This document shows positions 11,282 to 21,899 of a DNA stretch of 64,000 nt, in pieces. Position 1 is the stretch's first letter; every line of letters starts with the position of its first letter. This DNA is from Crossaster papposus (taxonomy: Eukaryota > Echinodermata > Asteroidea > Velatida > Solasteridae). Position numbers and translations under genes: made by a program. Location: the NCBI GenBank assembly GCA_037893245.1, contig JBAIAA010000009.1, positions 3,391,824-3,455,823 of the forward strand, in the 5' to 3' direction. Under the pieces are notes generated by a model. That model saw only the letters and a program-made list of their open reading frames with translations. It made no database searches and had not been told where the DNA came from.

Positions 11282-11782
11282 GTTTGTTATGGTAGTTCTG
11301 TCAGCCACACCTAGACTACACAACAATACAACAACAATATACCATTAAACTGATAATACAATTAAATATTAATAATTGTGGCTACTTATTTGTTTTATTA
11401 TTTATACAATAACTACAATTAACTATTTCTTGTTCGCACGGTGCTCAACAACTCATGCTTGCGTTGGAAAAATAAAGCAGTTAAATTTGGTTATAACTTC
11501 TATATTATTCTGAAATTAGGCATATTCACTTCCCATATCATCCTATAGACTAGATTAAGAGATCGAGGCCATGACTACAAATTACATTACAACGTAAATT
11601 AGCACGTCATATATGTCATACTCTGCTACATTCATACTCATAGCGAGTAACATGCAAGCTTCCAAATACAATTGCTCTACTTACCATTTATTTCAGCTCC
11701 ATGGTACACCTAGCTAGCTGCAAATGACCACGTCTTCGCATAAACTACAATATGCACTTAGGCCAAAACAACGTTATAATAG

Positions 11783-13070
11783 TTAAGACATGTCTGGGCT
11801 GGTTTAATTAGAGACATGTTGTCATGTAATGTACACATGTAATGTACATGTTTACATTTACGTCATTGTCACACGCGCAACCAACGGAGGGCGCTATGCC
11901 ATTCAGAGTAATCCCGTTTGCGGTTTTGTTGACGAGGTACAAAATGTGCATACTGCCTCACGTCAGGTCTTATGCGTCAACCGAGGACTCCTCCCAAACG
12001 CTTTGATATTTAACCAACAGTCAAAAACGGCCACAAAAGTGCCATTTTTCACAATATTTCATACCGAGGACGCGCTCGGTTTGCAAGGTGTCCTCAGTAT
12101 GTGAGTGTGTACTTACATAAAAGCCCTCCCTTTGCGGTATTGACATGTACACGCATAGACGTCGTCATGCACCTTGGATGACTGTGATATTTTCTCAGTC
12201 CGTACAGAATATTTATACAGTTTGAGCATCCTATCGAAGTATTCACTTCAAAAGGATTTAAATACCCCAACAATCTAGTATTGTAAAGTATTGTTAACCC
12301 ACTGTTGACCACTGCATATTGTCTGAATCCTGAAAAAAAAATCGCGTGGATTGGATCAGTAGTCGACTCGATAGACCACGATAAACCACGGAAATGTACC
12401 CATTTTCACGGAAATATATATTTCCTTGAAGTAACACGCGAAGGGGGGAAACGAAGGCCCCAAGCTCTAGCATATTTCGTAGGTCATGAATTTACAACTT
12501 TAGTTAATGATTTAAATGAACGATTGACCATACTGCATCTAAAGTAAGAATAGTCAAGTATAATTTTTGTTTTGTACCGACGGTCAACCCTTTCTGATTT
12601 TATTACCATTTTAGAGGTTCCAAACATGCATTAATGACGATTTTCAAGCATAAGAGTGTGATGGACCTGTACAATTTGTGCCTATATGGAAATTACTGGA
12701 AGGGACAATAATTAATGTACAAAATAGCCAAATTATTGAGGGTCTATCGTCTGGTCTACCGTCGGGATTACCGAGCACGGTCGACCACGATTCAATAGTG
12801 CCCTTTCGGGCTACGACGTGTGACATAACCATTACTTCAATCTGATTGGTTAAAACTTTTAAAAAACGTTGGCGGCGCTAGGGACATGCATGATCATTGA
12901 ATGAAATGACCCGAGCTGGTTCTTATTGTTATTATAACTAGATCTAGAGAAAACATGCAAATTGGTTTGCAAAACAGGTGACAGGTTCCCCCGCCACCCC
13001 AAATCCTCTCAAAAATTCCAAAAATTGGCTCGCTAGATATATAAAGCCCATACATATATAAAGCCCATGA
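11783..13070. other. Spacer, no gene recognised
   Basis: This is the left part of the 6.7-kb spacer X between the two recombinase elements. Open frames up to 91 codons are present on both strands without recognisable domains or splice structure. I see nothing else I can support here. Confidence 0.6.
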
Positions 13071-13071
13071 T

Positions 13072-14104
13072 TATACCAATCCCATCGGCAAAATCATTCG
13101 TAGGCATGGCATTTCATTTCATGAATACGCAGATGATATCCAGCTTTATGCTGAGTTTGACCCTAAATCTGAAGGTGATTGTCAACAGGTACTTGGCAAT
13201 TTATCATCTTGCGTTTTCATGATAAGTGAATGGATGTCTCAAAACATGCTGAAGCTTAACCAAGACAAGACTGAGTTCATTGTTTTCGCCAGTAATCATG
13301 TTGTTTCTAATCTCCCTGATCTCCACTTAAAATTGGGAGACGTATCCATTCCAGCTTCCACATCCATTAAGGACTTAGGAGTCACACTGGATTCTTCTTT
13401 GAATATGTCTCATCACGTTAGCTCTCTGTGCAAAACTGTTAACTTCCACATACGCAACCTGTGGCGTATTCGCCGATTTATTACACAGGATGCCTGCCAT
13501 CACGCTGTCAGAGGTCTGGTCCTGTCCCGTCTCGACTATGCGAACTCTCTTTTGCTAGGCGCTCGTGAAAAAGATCTCAAACGGTTACAGCGCCTACAAA
13601 ACAAGGCTGCTCGGCTGGTTTTCGCATGCGGCCGGGACCAGCCTTCTGAGGGCCTGCTGGCAGAGCTACATTGGCTCCCTGTTAAACAGAGGATAACCTT
13701 CAAAATCTTCACCCATGTGTACAAAATTCTCAACACTCAAGCTCCATCATATCTGGTTGACCTATTACATTCATATCATTCAAATATTCCTGATGCCTAC
13801 AGACACCGACTCCGCTCATCAGCTGATCAGACCCGGCTTTCTGTCCCTAGAAGTAGGAAGAAAGCCGGAGATAGTTCTTTCGCTGTGGTCGCTCCTCGCC
13901 TGTGGAATGAGCTTCCTACCTGTCTGAGAGAGGCGGTCTCGCTGCCTGTATTCAAACGTCTCCTTAAGACATTCTTGTTCCAAGTCCAATTGTAATCGTA
14001 TTGTGTCTGTTTCTCTTTTTGTTAATTTGTGTGGTTGTGTGTTAAGCGCTTTGTTCTTCGTAAGGCGCTATATAAATGCTTTGTATTATTATTATTATTA
14101 TTAC
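13072..14104 (+). mobile_element. 5'-truncated LINE (CR1/L2-like), 3' end of reverse-transcriptase ORF
   Basis: An uninterrupted frame from about 13072 to the stop at 13993-13995 encodes the C-terminal 307 residues of a non-LTR retrotransposon polyprotein. It holds the reverse-transcriptase active-site box YADDIQLY at 13126-13149, then NMLKLNQDKTEF, a SIKDLGVTLD segment and the C-terminal LWNELPTCLR motif. The 3' UTR has the GCGCTATATAA signature and ends in (ATT)n at 14085-14103. The endonuclease and 5' RT are missing, as in typical target-primed truncation. Relative to the nested LINE at 21900-25509 it is a related but distinct copy, and here the YADD box is intact. Confidence 0.9.
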
Positions 14105-14172
14105 ATTCGGGTCACTTGTGTCTACACGCTTAGAGAATTGCATTAACTGAAACTGTGGTCTTTGAAACCATC

Positions 14173-15786
14173 ATGGAGAACCTTCAATTACTTGGAACTC
14201 GCCAGGTACGTCAAGTATATTTAATAACATATAGCCAATGTGACGAAAGGCTTGTGCCAAATCGTGACGCCTTCGCACACATTGTAGTGGAAGCTTTCAT
14301 CAGTGTGACACACGATCCAATGTCAGTCGTTTGCTGGGCTTGCTGTAAAAAACCACACCAGCAAGGGGGTTTTCATTATCACATGGTGGTAAAACTTCGA
14401 CTTCCAAGACGCTGGCTACATGTACGACAATGTTTATCTACTGTGCATGGCATTAATGTAAACTTTTCGTCCAATCACACTAATTACTACAGTGCATGGC
14501 AGTATGTCGTCAAAGAAGACATTCTTTATATTCAGTCCCCCAACCATCCAGATTTGACCGGACCCCCTCAAACAGCAAGTGCTTCAGCTGCACGCAGTCA
14601 CCAAGACACCGTAGAGAGACCGACGAAGAAAAGGAAAACACGTTTAACTCCCTTTGATGTAAGCAAAATAGTGGAGTCAAATGACATTCGTACACGATTG
14701 GAGTTGCTAGCCTTTGCCCGTGAACAAGAACAGCTTGGAAAAACCGATCTCACACAGTTTATCGTCAACAGGGGCGACAAAGTCGTGCAACAGGTTCTTA
14801 AGGTAGACATGCACATATTGAAATATAGTTGGACTCGTAAACATCAATGTCCATTCAATTCAAATGTATTTTAACAACTTCCAAGACAAAAACAGGTAAT
14901 AAAAACAATTAGAATCCTGTATATAAACTGTTATTAACATAATATATAATACTGATGAAAGACAAATAGAAAATAGTGTTCAAATAAGTAAGTTGGTTAT
15001 ACCCCCTGCACACCTATTTCGAAAAAACAACTACCCCCCTCCCCTCCCCCAGTTAAAAAGTATTACTATAGTTTTAATAGTATATATTCTATTTGTTTCA
15101 ACCTTTTCTTAGACTGCCTGGGAACTACATGGGGCAACAGATTCACTTGAACGGTACAGAATGACGAGACTTCAAATCTTGGAGAGAGCTTTTTCTGACG
15201 ATGACTGCATTTGTCAGGGTGACTGGCTACGATGCGCCATTGAGATACTTCAGAGAAATGGGTTGATCAAATAGGGTTTTCTCAATGTGTGCAAACTCTT
15301 TTGGATAAAGGAAGGGGAAAATATAGAAATGTAATGCTAGTAGGGCCCGCTAATTGTGGAAAAACATTTTTATTGAATCCACTTAACCAAATATATAAAA
15401 CCTTCACTAATCCGGCTACAACTACATTTGCCTGGGTTGGTGCAGAGCAAGCTGAATTTATTTTTCTAAATGACTTTCGTTGGTCTCCCAAGATTTTGCC
15501 ATGGCAAGATCTTCTGTTATTACTAGAAGGAAAACTTGTACACTTACCAGCTCCCAAATCACACTTTGCTCAAGATCTCGTCTTGGATAAGGACACCCCA
15601 ATATTTAGCACATGTAAACCCCAACTCATCTTCATTCAGGGAGGTGTAGTGGATGAGCGTGAAACTGAGATGATGGCAGTTCGTTGGAAAGTTTTCCTAA
15701 TGCACTACCAGATACCTGAGGATAAACAGCAACGTGTACCTGCATGTACACGTTGCTTCGCCTCGCTAATCTTAAATAAGGACTAA
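14173..15786 (+). pseudogene. HUH endonuclease - SF3 helicase Rep-like protein (spliced, one frame break)
   Basis: Exon 1 is 14173-14802 (donor AAG|GTAGAC), exon 2 is 15113-15786 (acceptor TTCTTAG), both phase 0. From the ATG at 14173: motif I YLITYSQ at residues 16-22, motif II HYH at 68-70 (metal-binding His pair), motif III YVVK at 111-114 with the single nicking tyrosine. A basic PTKKRK stretch near residues 151-156 could be a nuclear signal. Exon 2 holds the SF3 core: Walker A GPANCGKT (about 15343), a Walker B-like FIFLNDF, and motif C TPIFSTCK. Such Reps nick one strand and unwind DNA for rolling-circle or rolling-hairpin replication. The frame is broken by a one-base shift near 15260, followed by TAG at 15274-15276, so this copy is dead or the base is an error. 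CRESS-virus, parvovirus-like or transposon (Replitron-like) origin are all possible. Confidence 0.8.
15728..15757. other. 12-bp-stem hairpin inside the Rep C-terminal codons
   Basis: AGCAACGTGTAC (15728-15739), loop CTGCAT, then the exact reverse complement (15746-15757). It overlaps the codons for QQRVPACTRC. A diverged copy of the same stretch, still with both arms, stands at about 16712-16760, beyond the TTAA elements. It could be a Rep recognition hairpin, but that is a guess. Confidence 0.65.
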
Positions 15787-15920
15787 TTAATAACAATTTG
15801 TAACAAGTAATGTAATCCCAGAGGATGAACATTACTACTATAAAACACAATCTTAAAACTTGTAAATGAAAGAAAAAACACCCAAGTGGGCCCCACGACT
15901 AAGTTGTTACCGATGTTTAA

Positions 15921-16686
15921 AGGTAGGATACACCATTGGTCATTGCTTGAATTATCATGAATGAGTAGATTTGGGGGGTTGTATTTAGAGTAAATATCGT
16001 TTAACTGGGCTGTCCGAAGTTTTAAAATCATGGATGCCGAGAAAAGCACGAAAAACCGCGTTGTTTTTTTCAACCGGCACAGAGCAGTTATTCTAATGTT
16101 ATCTTTGTATTTTCGCGCTCGCCGTCCGGCGATCGCGAATTTTTCATTATAAAATTATATTTTTAGGAAGAATTACAGGCAATCTAGCGCAATTATGTTG
16201 CTGGATGCCCAGAATCGACATTTAATTTACATTTACACGTTGCTTTTACATCCCAAGTTTTAAATAAGAATTTATATCATTGTGTCATTACTAAAACATT
16301 TAAAGGTAGTATACACCATTGGTAATTGCTTGAATTATCATTAATGGTTAGATTTGGGGGGTTGTATTTCAGAGTAAATATCGTCTAACTGACCTGTCCG
16401 AAGTTTTACAATCATATATACTAAGAAAAGCACAAAAACAGCGTTTGTTTTCAACCGGCGTCGAGCAGTTATTTCTTATGTTATTTTGGGGGTTTTCACG
16501 ATCACCGTCCGGTGATCGCGAATTTGTCTTTATAAAAATTTCAAGTTTTCGAAATAATTACAGGATATCCAGCGAAATTATTTGGCTGGATGCCTAGAAT
16601 CACTATTTACTATCAAATGAGTAAGATATTTCCTAATAATTCGCTAGTAAATATTTTTCGATATCTGCAAATGGTGTATCCTACCT
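15921..16686. mobile_element. TTAA-flanked MITE: one complete copy and one partial tandem copy
   Basis: TTAA at 16300-16303 is followed by AGGTAGTATACACCATTGG, and the element ends ATGGTGTATCCTACCT with TTAA at 16687-16690, giving a complete 383-bp element 16304-16686. A second copy of its left three quarters, in the same orientation, begins at 15921 after TTAA at 15917-15920 and lacks the right end. Non-coding. The target site resembles piggyBac or Kolobok-type elements. Similar TTAAAGG elements are common in echinoderm genomes, from memory. Confidence 0.8.
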
Positions 16687-16822
16687 TTAATGAACGGCAA
16701 TTTTCCTGTTGGAACAGCAACGTGTACAAACCATATGTACTCGTTGCTTTGCCTCATGAAGGTTAAATGATAATTTAAAAAAATGTTCAATAATTCATCG
16801 CTTTCCATGGTGGTTTCAAATA

Positions 16823-17035
16823 TGGGTCATTCAACCAGGTTGGACTACGATTTGTGACGTATCAAGTTGTTACATTTGTAAATGTGCCATCTATTATCCT
16901 TTCTATTGAAGCAGCAGAGATTGATTTAATTTAAATTTAAAGCACAACCTTACTTAAGGATAATAGATGGTACATTTACAGACGCAACAACTTGACGTCG
17001 TCACAAATCGTTGTGTAACCTGGTGGAATGACCCA
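16823..17035. mobile_element. TA-flanked foldback MITE (mariner-like)
   Basis: TA at 16821-16822 then TGGGTCATTCAACCAGGTT; the right end reads AACCTGGTGGAATGACCCA then TA at 17036-17037. The two arms, about 80 bases each, are imperfect reverse complements over almost their whole length, with an AT-rich centre near 16920-16950. It is 213 bp and non-coding. It lies within the right part of the Rep element. Confidence 0.8.
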
Positions 17036-17368
17036 TATACCGTACCGGAAAGAAAATGACCTGCTCTGTGAGAAGTTGACATGTTCCACTATTAACATAG
17101 TAAGCGTAATTTGTCTGAACAGTTTAACGCGCTTGCTCCTTGCCCAAAAGGCCCCCCCCCCCCTCCCCCCACACCCAAACAAAAATAAACAATCAATAAA
17201 TAAATCACTAAATAAATGAAAGGGCCTATGAAATACCAGAAATGTCCACCAAAATATAAACAAGTCATTAAAAGGTTGATTGTAAGACTCATTATTGGTT
17301 GCGACTTGTCAACTTTTCACAGAGCAGGTAACAAAAATTCTCTAAGCGTGTAGACACTTAAAACAATA

Positions 17369-17524
17369 TGTGACCTGGCCCAACAAAATGGGTATAAAGT
17401 CGCAACAATCCAAAAATGTATATATTTGTATATCTTAATAGAGCAAGAAAATAGTTTTCAAATCAAATCCGATAACTTAAAAAAATGATGCGACTTTCTA
17501 CTCATTTTGTGGTGCCATGTCACA
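17369..17524. mobile_element. Short inverted-repeat element (TGTGACCTGG type)
   Basis: The left arm TGTGACCTGGCCCAACAAAA continues as ATGGGTATAAAGTCGC, and the right arm is an imperfect reverse complement ending CATGTCACA. About 28 of 35 arm bases match. It starts 12 bases beyond the right terminal repeat of the Rep element. No target duplication is certain. Confidence 0.65.
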
Positions 17525-18444
17525 TGTTAAAGCCCCTATAACAATTTGTTAATTACCCGATTACAAACTGACAAAATTACAAGATGAAACGTTACTTGGT
17601 ATGAAGTTTATAATGGTATCAAACCTTTGTAGAAGTTTCCCTGCCTGAAATGCTCACATTGTAGAGAAAATGGCAAAACATTTACCGAAAAATTTTAGTC
17701 CTAAAAAATGCTGGCTACATTTGGTCTATTCTGATTCACTTGGAAAAACCATTTCACTTTTTTATTTTTTTTTTCAAAAATGTGAGCACTTACGGAGATG
17801 AAACTTTCACAAGGTTAGTTTCGGATGTGTATATAAACCATAGAGCTATATTAAATTACTAGAGCACTGGCTGGATGTACAAAGTGATGCGAGCTGGGCG
17901 CATCCATGTTTGTGCACAAACCTATGGAAACCTCAAACTTTTGTACGGCTATTTGCATTTGTATTCTATACAATGCGTTACCAAAACCAAAACGCATGAT
18001 CAGCAAATAATGTATACCCGCTGTAAATAAATTAATACAATAATGAAATAATAATTAAAAAATAAAATAATAATGAAATAAAAAAGTATTTTTCAAATAA
18101 CTAATTCCTTGTGTATTAATGTGTCCCTTGTAGCAAATGTAGTAAAAGGCACTTTCTATTTCTAAACAAACACCCCCCCCCCCCCCCCCCCAATACAATG
18201 TTGAACGACCGGGGTGCACAGGGGTTTGTACAGAAAGTCCACTCTCTCAACTCTCAACATTGTATTGGGGGGGGGGGGGGGGTGTGAATGATAAACTTGT
18301 AAAATTTCTACATTGTATTGGTGGCGAGGGGGAGTGGTGGCGGTATTTATAAATAGAAAGTGTGCATATTAAAACCTATCCCACAAGCGTTTCACAAGAC
18401 ACGTTCACACGGAATGTTTAATTGGATACATGCACCCACTCCAT
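17525..18444. other. Spacer with poly-C/poly-G inverted structure
   Basis: AT-rich sequence without a recognisable gene. At 18148-18366 nested inverted repeats occur: an outer pair GCACTTTCTATTT (near 18149) and AAATAGAAAGTG (near 18351), and an inner pair of C19 (18173-18191) followed by AATACAATGTTGA and TCAACATTGTATT followed by G16 (18267-18282). The whole could fold into a cruciform. Confidence 0.65.
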
Positions 18445-19065
18445 CATACATGTAGACACTACCACACTGAGGGCATACTTGTCATTCTATCCAATGGAGG
18501 ACACTTGAGTGTGTGTGTGAATTACACCTATCAAAGTGAGGACACGACACTAAAATGCTGGTTGTCCATTGGTTTCATATTGATGTGCATTCTAAAGTCA
18601 TCATTGCGATTGCAAATTCTAAATAGTCAAGTACTCTGACGCATCCGTACATGTATGTGAACTGACGAAACACCCTGCTTAGCTTTGATGAAGCTTCATT
18701 TTGTTCCGACAAAAGTCTTTGATGTTCCTCCAGCTTCGTGTCTGCAGTGCCACAAGACAGAATGTTTCGATGTCTCGTTTGCCAGGAAGCTTCTTCAGCA
18801 GAAAGAATTTCTGCAAACCCTTCGTAACGTCTCCCTTCTCCTCGACAGTCCAGGGACGACGTTTCACTCGTCTCGAGTTGTTCAGAGATGCCAGACTTCC
18901 AGATGGAACACTGATAGGAGCCTGTCGAGTACCTAATGTCAAATAGGAAACAGGTCGATATAAAACACAGATATTTAGGCACTTTTAATTCAGACAGCCC
19001 GATAGCCAGATGAACAAACAAATGGACAGACAGACAATTGTTTTTTTAAAGACAGCCCGACTTAA

Positions 19066-19299
19066 CCAGTTTGCGCCGGGATTATTTTAACATCGCCGAG
19101 CCCACGGGCGGGATTATTTTTTACGAAACTCGATCCGAAGCGGGTTCAGGCTGATAGTGCCGGGAAGCACACCCACGCATTTCCGGCCTTGCGCGCTGCT
19201 GACATACATTTCCGAACTTGAACTTGGCGTGTTTATGCGTCATTCGTTTTGAATTTTGGAAAATTGTTGCGTTTATATACGTCATCCGGCGCGAACTGG
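19066..19299. mobile_element. TTAA-flanked MITE (piggyBac-like), copy B
   Basis: The same insertion as at 6790-7023: TTAA, CCAGTTTGCGCCGG ... CCGGCGCGAACTGG, TTAA. It has a handful of base differences from the copy in A, including TGTGTATG against TGTTTATG. Confidence 0.8.
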
Positions 19300-19364
19300 T
19301 TAAAATACAGACACATAAAAGCCTAAACTTACTGTTTTCACTGGGCACATCACAGGAATTGTCA

Positions 19365-19727
19365 AATAATAATAATAATAATGCTAGTTCTTATATAGCG
19401 CTTTTAGACTCCCACAAATGTGGGTGTATCAAAGCGCTTTATTATTACCCCGGTCATTGGGCCCATGAAACACTCCAAATACCATCTCAGCTCCCTGGGG
19501 AGTATACAGCTCGATGCTGCCATTTCGGCGCAAAGCAGCTAAATCAACCACAATAACCATCTCTGCCCTCACAGGTACCCATTTACTCCTGGGTGGAGAG
19601 AAGCAATGAGTGACAAAGTGCCTTGCCCAAGGGCACACGCACCGTAGTCCCAGGCAGGACTCGAACCCACAACCTGCAGCTTTACCTACAGATTACAAAT
19701 TCAATGCTCCAGACCACGAGACCACGG
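19365..19727 (-). mobile_element. tRNA-derived SINE inserted in exon E3 of copy B
   Basis: Read on the minus strand, it begins with a tRNA-like head containing a box-A-like TGGTCTCGTGGTC and box B GGGTTCGAGTCC, followed by GCCTTGGGCAAGGCAC. It ends with a LINE-like 3' end AAAGCGCTATATAAGAACT and an (ATT)n tail. The empty site is preserved in copy A (GGAATTGTCACTGCTG at about 7080). At most a 2-bp duplication (CA) is seen. The 3' end resembles the tails of the LINEs in this window, suggesting shared retrotransposition machinery. Confidence 0.85.
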
Positions 19728-20896
19728 CACTGCTGTTATCGCTGTCCTCGTCACTAGTGAAGCCTTCTGCAAGTCACAAAGAGCAGTTTTTGTTAGATTA
19801 ATGCACACATACCTGACAGTTGGTTGTTGTCCTGCATGTAAATTCAGAAAATTGGACTCAACTCTTGTCAAATTTCTGTGGTCTGTTTCTTTCTATTTTT
19901 CTTTATTTCTCTTTCTTGTTCTGTAATGCAGGAGCAATAGCAAAAGAAATGCACAAAAACACGTATACCATTTGTTATCATATATTGTGAACTGATAACA
20001 AAATGTTATTTCTTGCATTTCTTTCGCTGTTGAAGATGTATTAGTGAATAGTAATTACTGATCAAATATTTTTCAACAAAAGCAATAATTAATGTCTTTC
20101 TTTTGCTGTTGAGTAAATAATTTAAAACAACTGTGTCCTTACCACCAGTGACATGCAGTTCATCCAGGGATTTGCCCTGCTGGGAAGGCAAGTTTCCCCT
20201 CTCCAAGCTGAGAAAAAGCCTAGAAAGTTTGGTGACCCTCTGCACAGTATCTGGCAACTGGTAGTATTCACGATGGACACGCAAATCATGACCCATGAAG
20301 TTTGCAAATGTTTCAAGTTGATGTTCCTTCAAGGCAAGAATTTGCGATGCGGTTGCCACGTGCTTACGAAGTTTTGTAGACCGGATGCTGGCAGCATTGT
20401 CAAGGCCCGCCATGTCTGCGTACACTCTTATACAGTCACATCCTCTTATATGACCTGTACCTCCATAAGAACATCGTGCAAACAAGTAGGTGTTGTCGTG
20501 GGCGACTCCAGCTTCATTTCTCTTCGCAATCAGAGCACTCAACAACGCCACCACCTCATTGCTGAGAAGCACTGGACCCAGCTAACAATCGGACGTTTTC
20601 TGAACGTTTTTTTAACGTTTTAAATTGTTTTTTTAAACGTTCAAAAAAAAACGTTTTGTAAACGTTTTTTTGTGGTAGGTTTTGGACGTTTAAAAAACGT
20701 TTTTATTGAACGTTTAAAAAACCAATTTAAAACGTTTAAAAAACCAATTTAAAACATTGTCTCGTATTCGTTTTCCAGACCACCTCTCCAGAAAACATTT
20801 AGACGTTTAGAAAACCTTTTAAGAACGTTTAGAAAACCTTTAAGAACGTCTAGAAAACCTTTTAAGAACGTTTAGAAAACCCTTTAAGAACGTCTA

Positions 20897-21541
20897 CACT
20901 GCAAAAACTGTGGTGTTAAATTGTACACCAATGGTGTAAAATTTGATTATTTCCTGGTGTTTATTTTGGGCATATTGTACATATTAACTGCATGGACAAA
21001 TTACGTAATGAAATATTACAAAGAACTGACTTATTACACATTACACATCCATATACAATAATAATCTATTCCTACTGAATACGTACTACACACATAGCCA
21101 TTGCCGTTGTTAGTTTTATACTACGCTTTTTTGTCCACGACGAAGTCGCAGCTAGTTTTTATGAATAATGTCAAAATTTGAAAACGAATAAAATGTAACG
21201 CGAATTTTTAACTATGTTTGCACAAAAATCAAAATTCAATCATGGAATCGTTTAAATAATTACATATTATGGTAAAATAAATGGGTTTTTGGACTAAATA
21301 CAACAATTTAACATCGACTATTGTTAACATATACCATAATTCCTTATCGACCAATCAGAGGGCTTTATTTCACACACGCATGCGCACTAGGTCAAATTTA
21401 ACACCAAAAGTACGTAACACCAGTACTTGATTTGAAACTAATACTTCAAGAATCATTTTACTTCATTTTAACACCAATGTTCATTCCAAAAGATTAAAAA
21501 AACATTGGTGTTAAAATTTTAACACCACAGTTTTTGCAGTG
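20897..21541. mobile_element. CACTG-type MITE (CACTA/EnSpm-like ends)
   Basis: A 24-bp perfect TIR starting CACTGCAAAAACTGTGGTG bounds 645 bp of AT-rich non-coding sequence. Internal ACACCAATGGTGT motifs recur near both ends. The CACTG terminus fits the CACTA/EnSpm group. Flanking duplication is not clear. It is nested in the AACGTTT element. Confidence 0.8.
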
Positions 21542-21899
21542 CCTTTTTAGGACGTCTAGAAAACCTTTAGACGTTTAAAAAACCTTTTAAGAACGTCTAG
21601 AAAACCTTTTAAAAACGTTCAAAAAACCTTTTAAGAACGTTCAGAAAACCTTTTAAGAACGTCTAGAAAACCTTTTAAGAACGTTCAGAAAACCTATTCA
21701 GAACGTTCAGAAAACCTTTCAAGAACATCCAACATAGCGTTTGAATATAAACGATGGCATGCACGCTGTACGTAGGCGGCCAGCCAGGCCGCGCCGGCGC
21801 ACCGCATGATATCGATGTCACAAAATATAACAATTACGTACATCAACGACGTCGACGACGACCATATGGGCCACACGATGAGGATGACGATCATGATCA

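Larger units (their letters stand above)
6171..11780 (-). mobile_element. Tyrosine-recombinase element, copy A (Crypton-like)
   Basis: A 5.6-kb unit whose two ends are defined by comparison with copy B (18445-28964): both start CATACATGTAGACACTACC and end CCAAAACAACGTTATAAT before the flanks diverge. No terminal inverted repeat and no target duplication is visible, as expected for circle-integrating tyrosine-recombinase elements such as Cryptons. It carries a spliced minus-strand gene of at least five exons (6403-11281). The left flank is satellite S1; the right flank is unrelated spacer. The family name is inferred from the protein only. Confidence 0.7.
14118..17357 (+). mobile_element. Rep-encoding element bounded by a perfect 22-bp terminal inverted repeat
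   Basis: The 22 bases at 14118-14139 (beginning GTGTCTACACGCTTAGAG) are the exact reverse complement of 17336-17357. Inside, 34 bases after the left repeat, starts a spliced HUH-endonuclease/SF3-helicase gene (14173-15786). The right part holds younger insertions: TTAA elements (15921-16686) and a TA-flanked MITE (16823-17035). Without these the unit is about 2.3 kb. A second inverted pair (17059-17085 with 17304-17330) lies near the right end. Flanking duplication is not clear (at most TT). The left flank is the (ATT)n tail of a LINE. That the repeats are the true element ends is inference from position and perfection. Confidence 0.6.

Noticed and set aside
14118-14139. Inverted 22-mer as a chance match
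   Set aside because: A perfect 22-base inverted match in a 3.2-kb interval that brackets one gene is very unlikely by chance; kept as a probable element end.
17161-17263. Short protein with poly-Gly (GGGGRGGG) on the minus strand at 16976-17263
   Set aside because: It is produced by a poly-C run and low-complexity sequence near the end of the Rep element.
19650-19727. tRNA gene on the minus strand
   Set aside because: It has A- and B-box-like motifs but no tRNA cloverleaf that I can close, and it is followed by a SINE body and (ATT)n tail.
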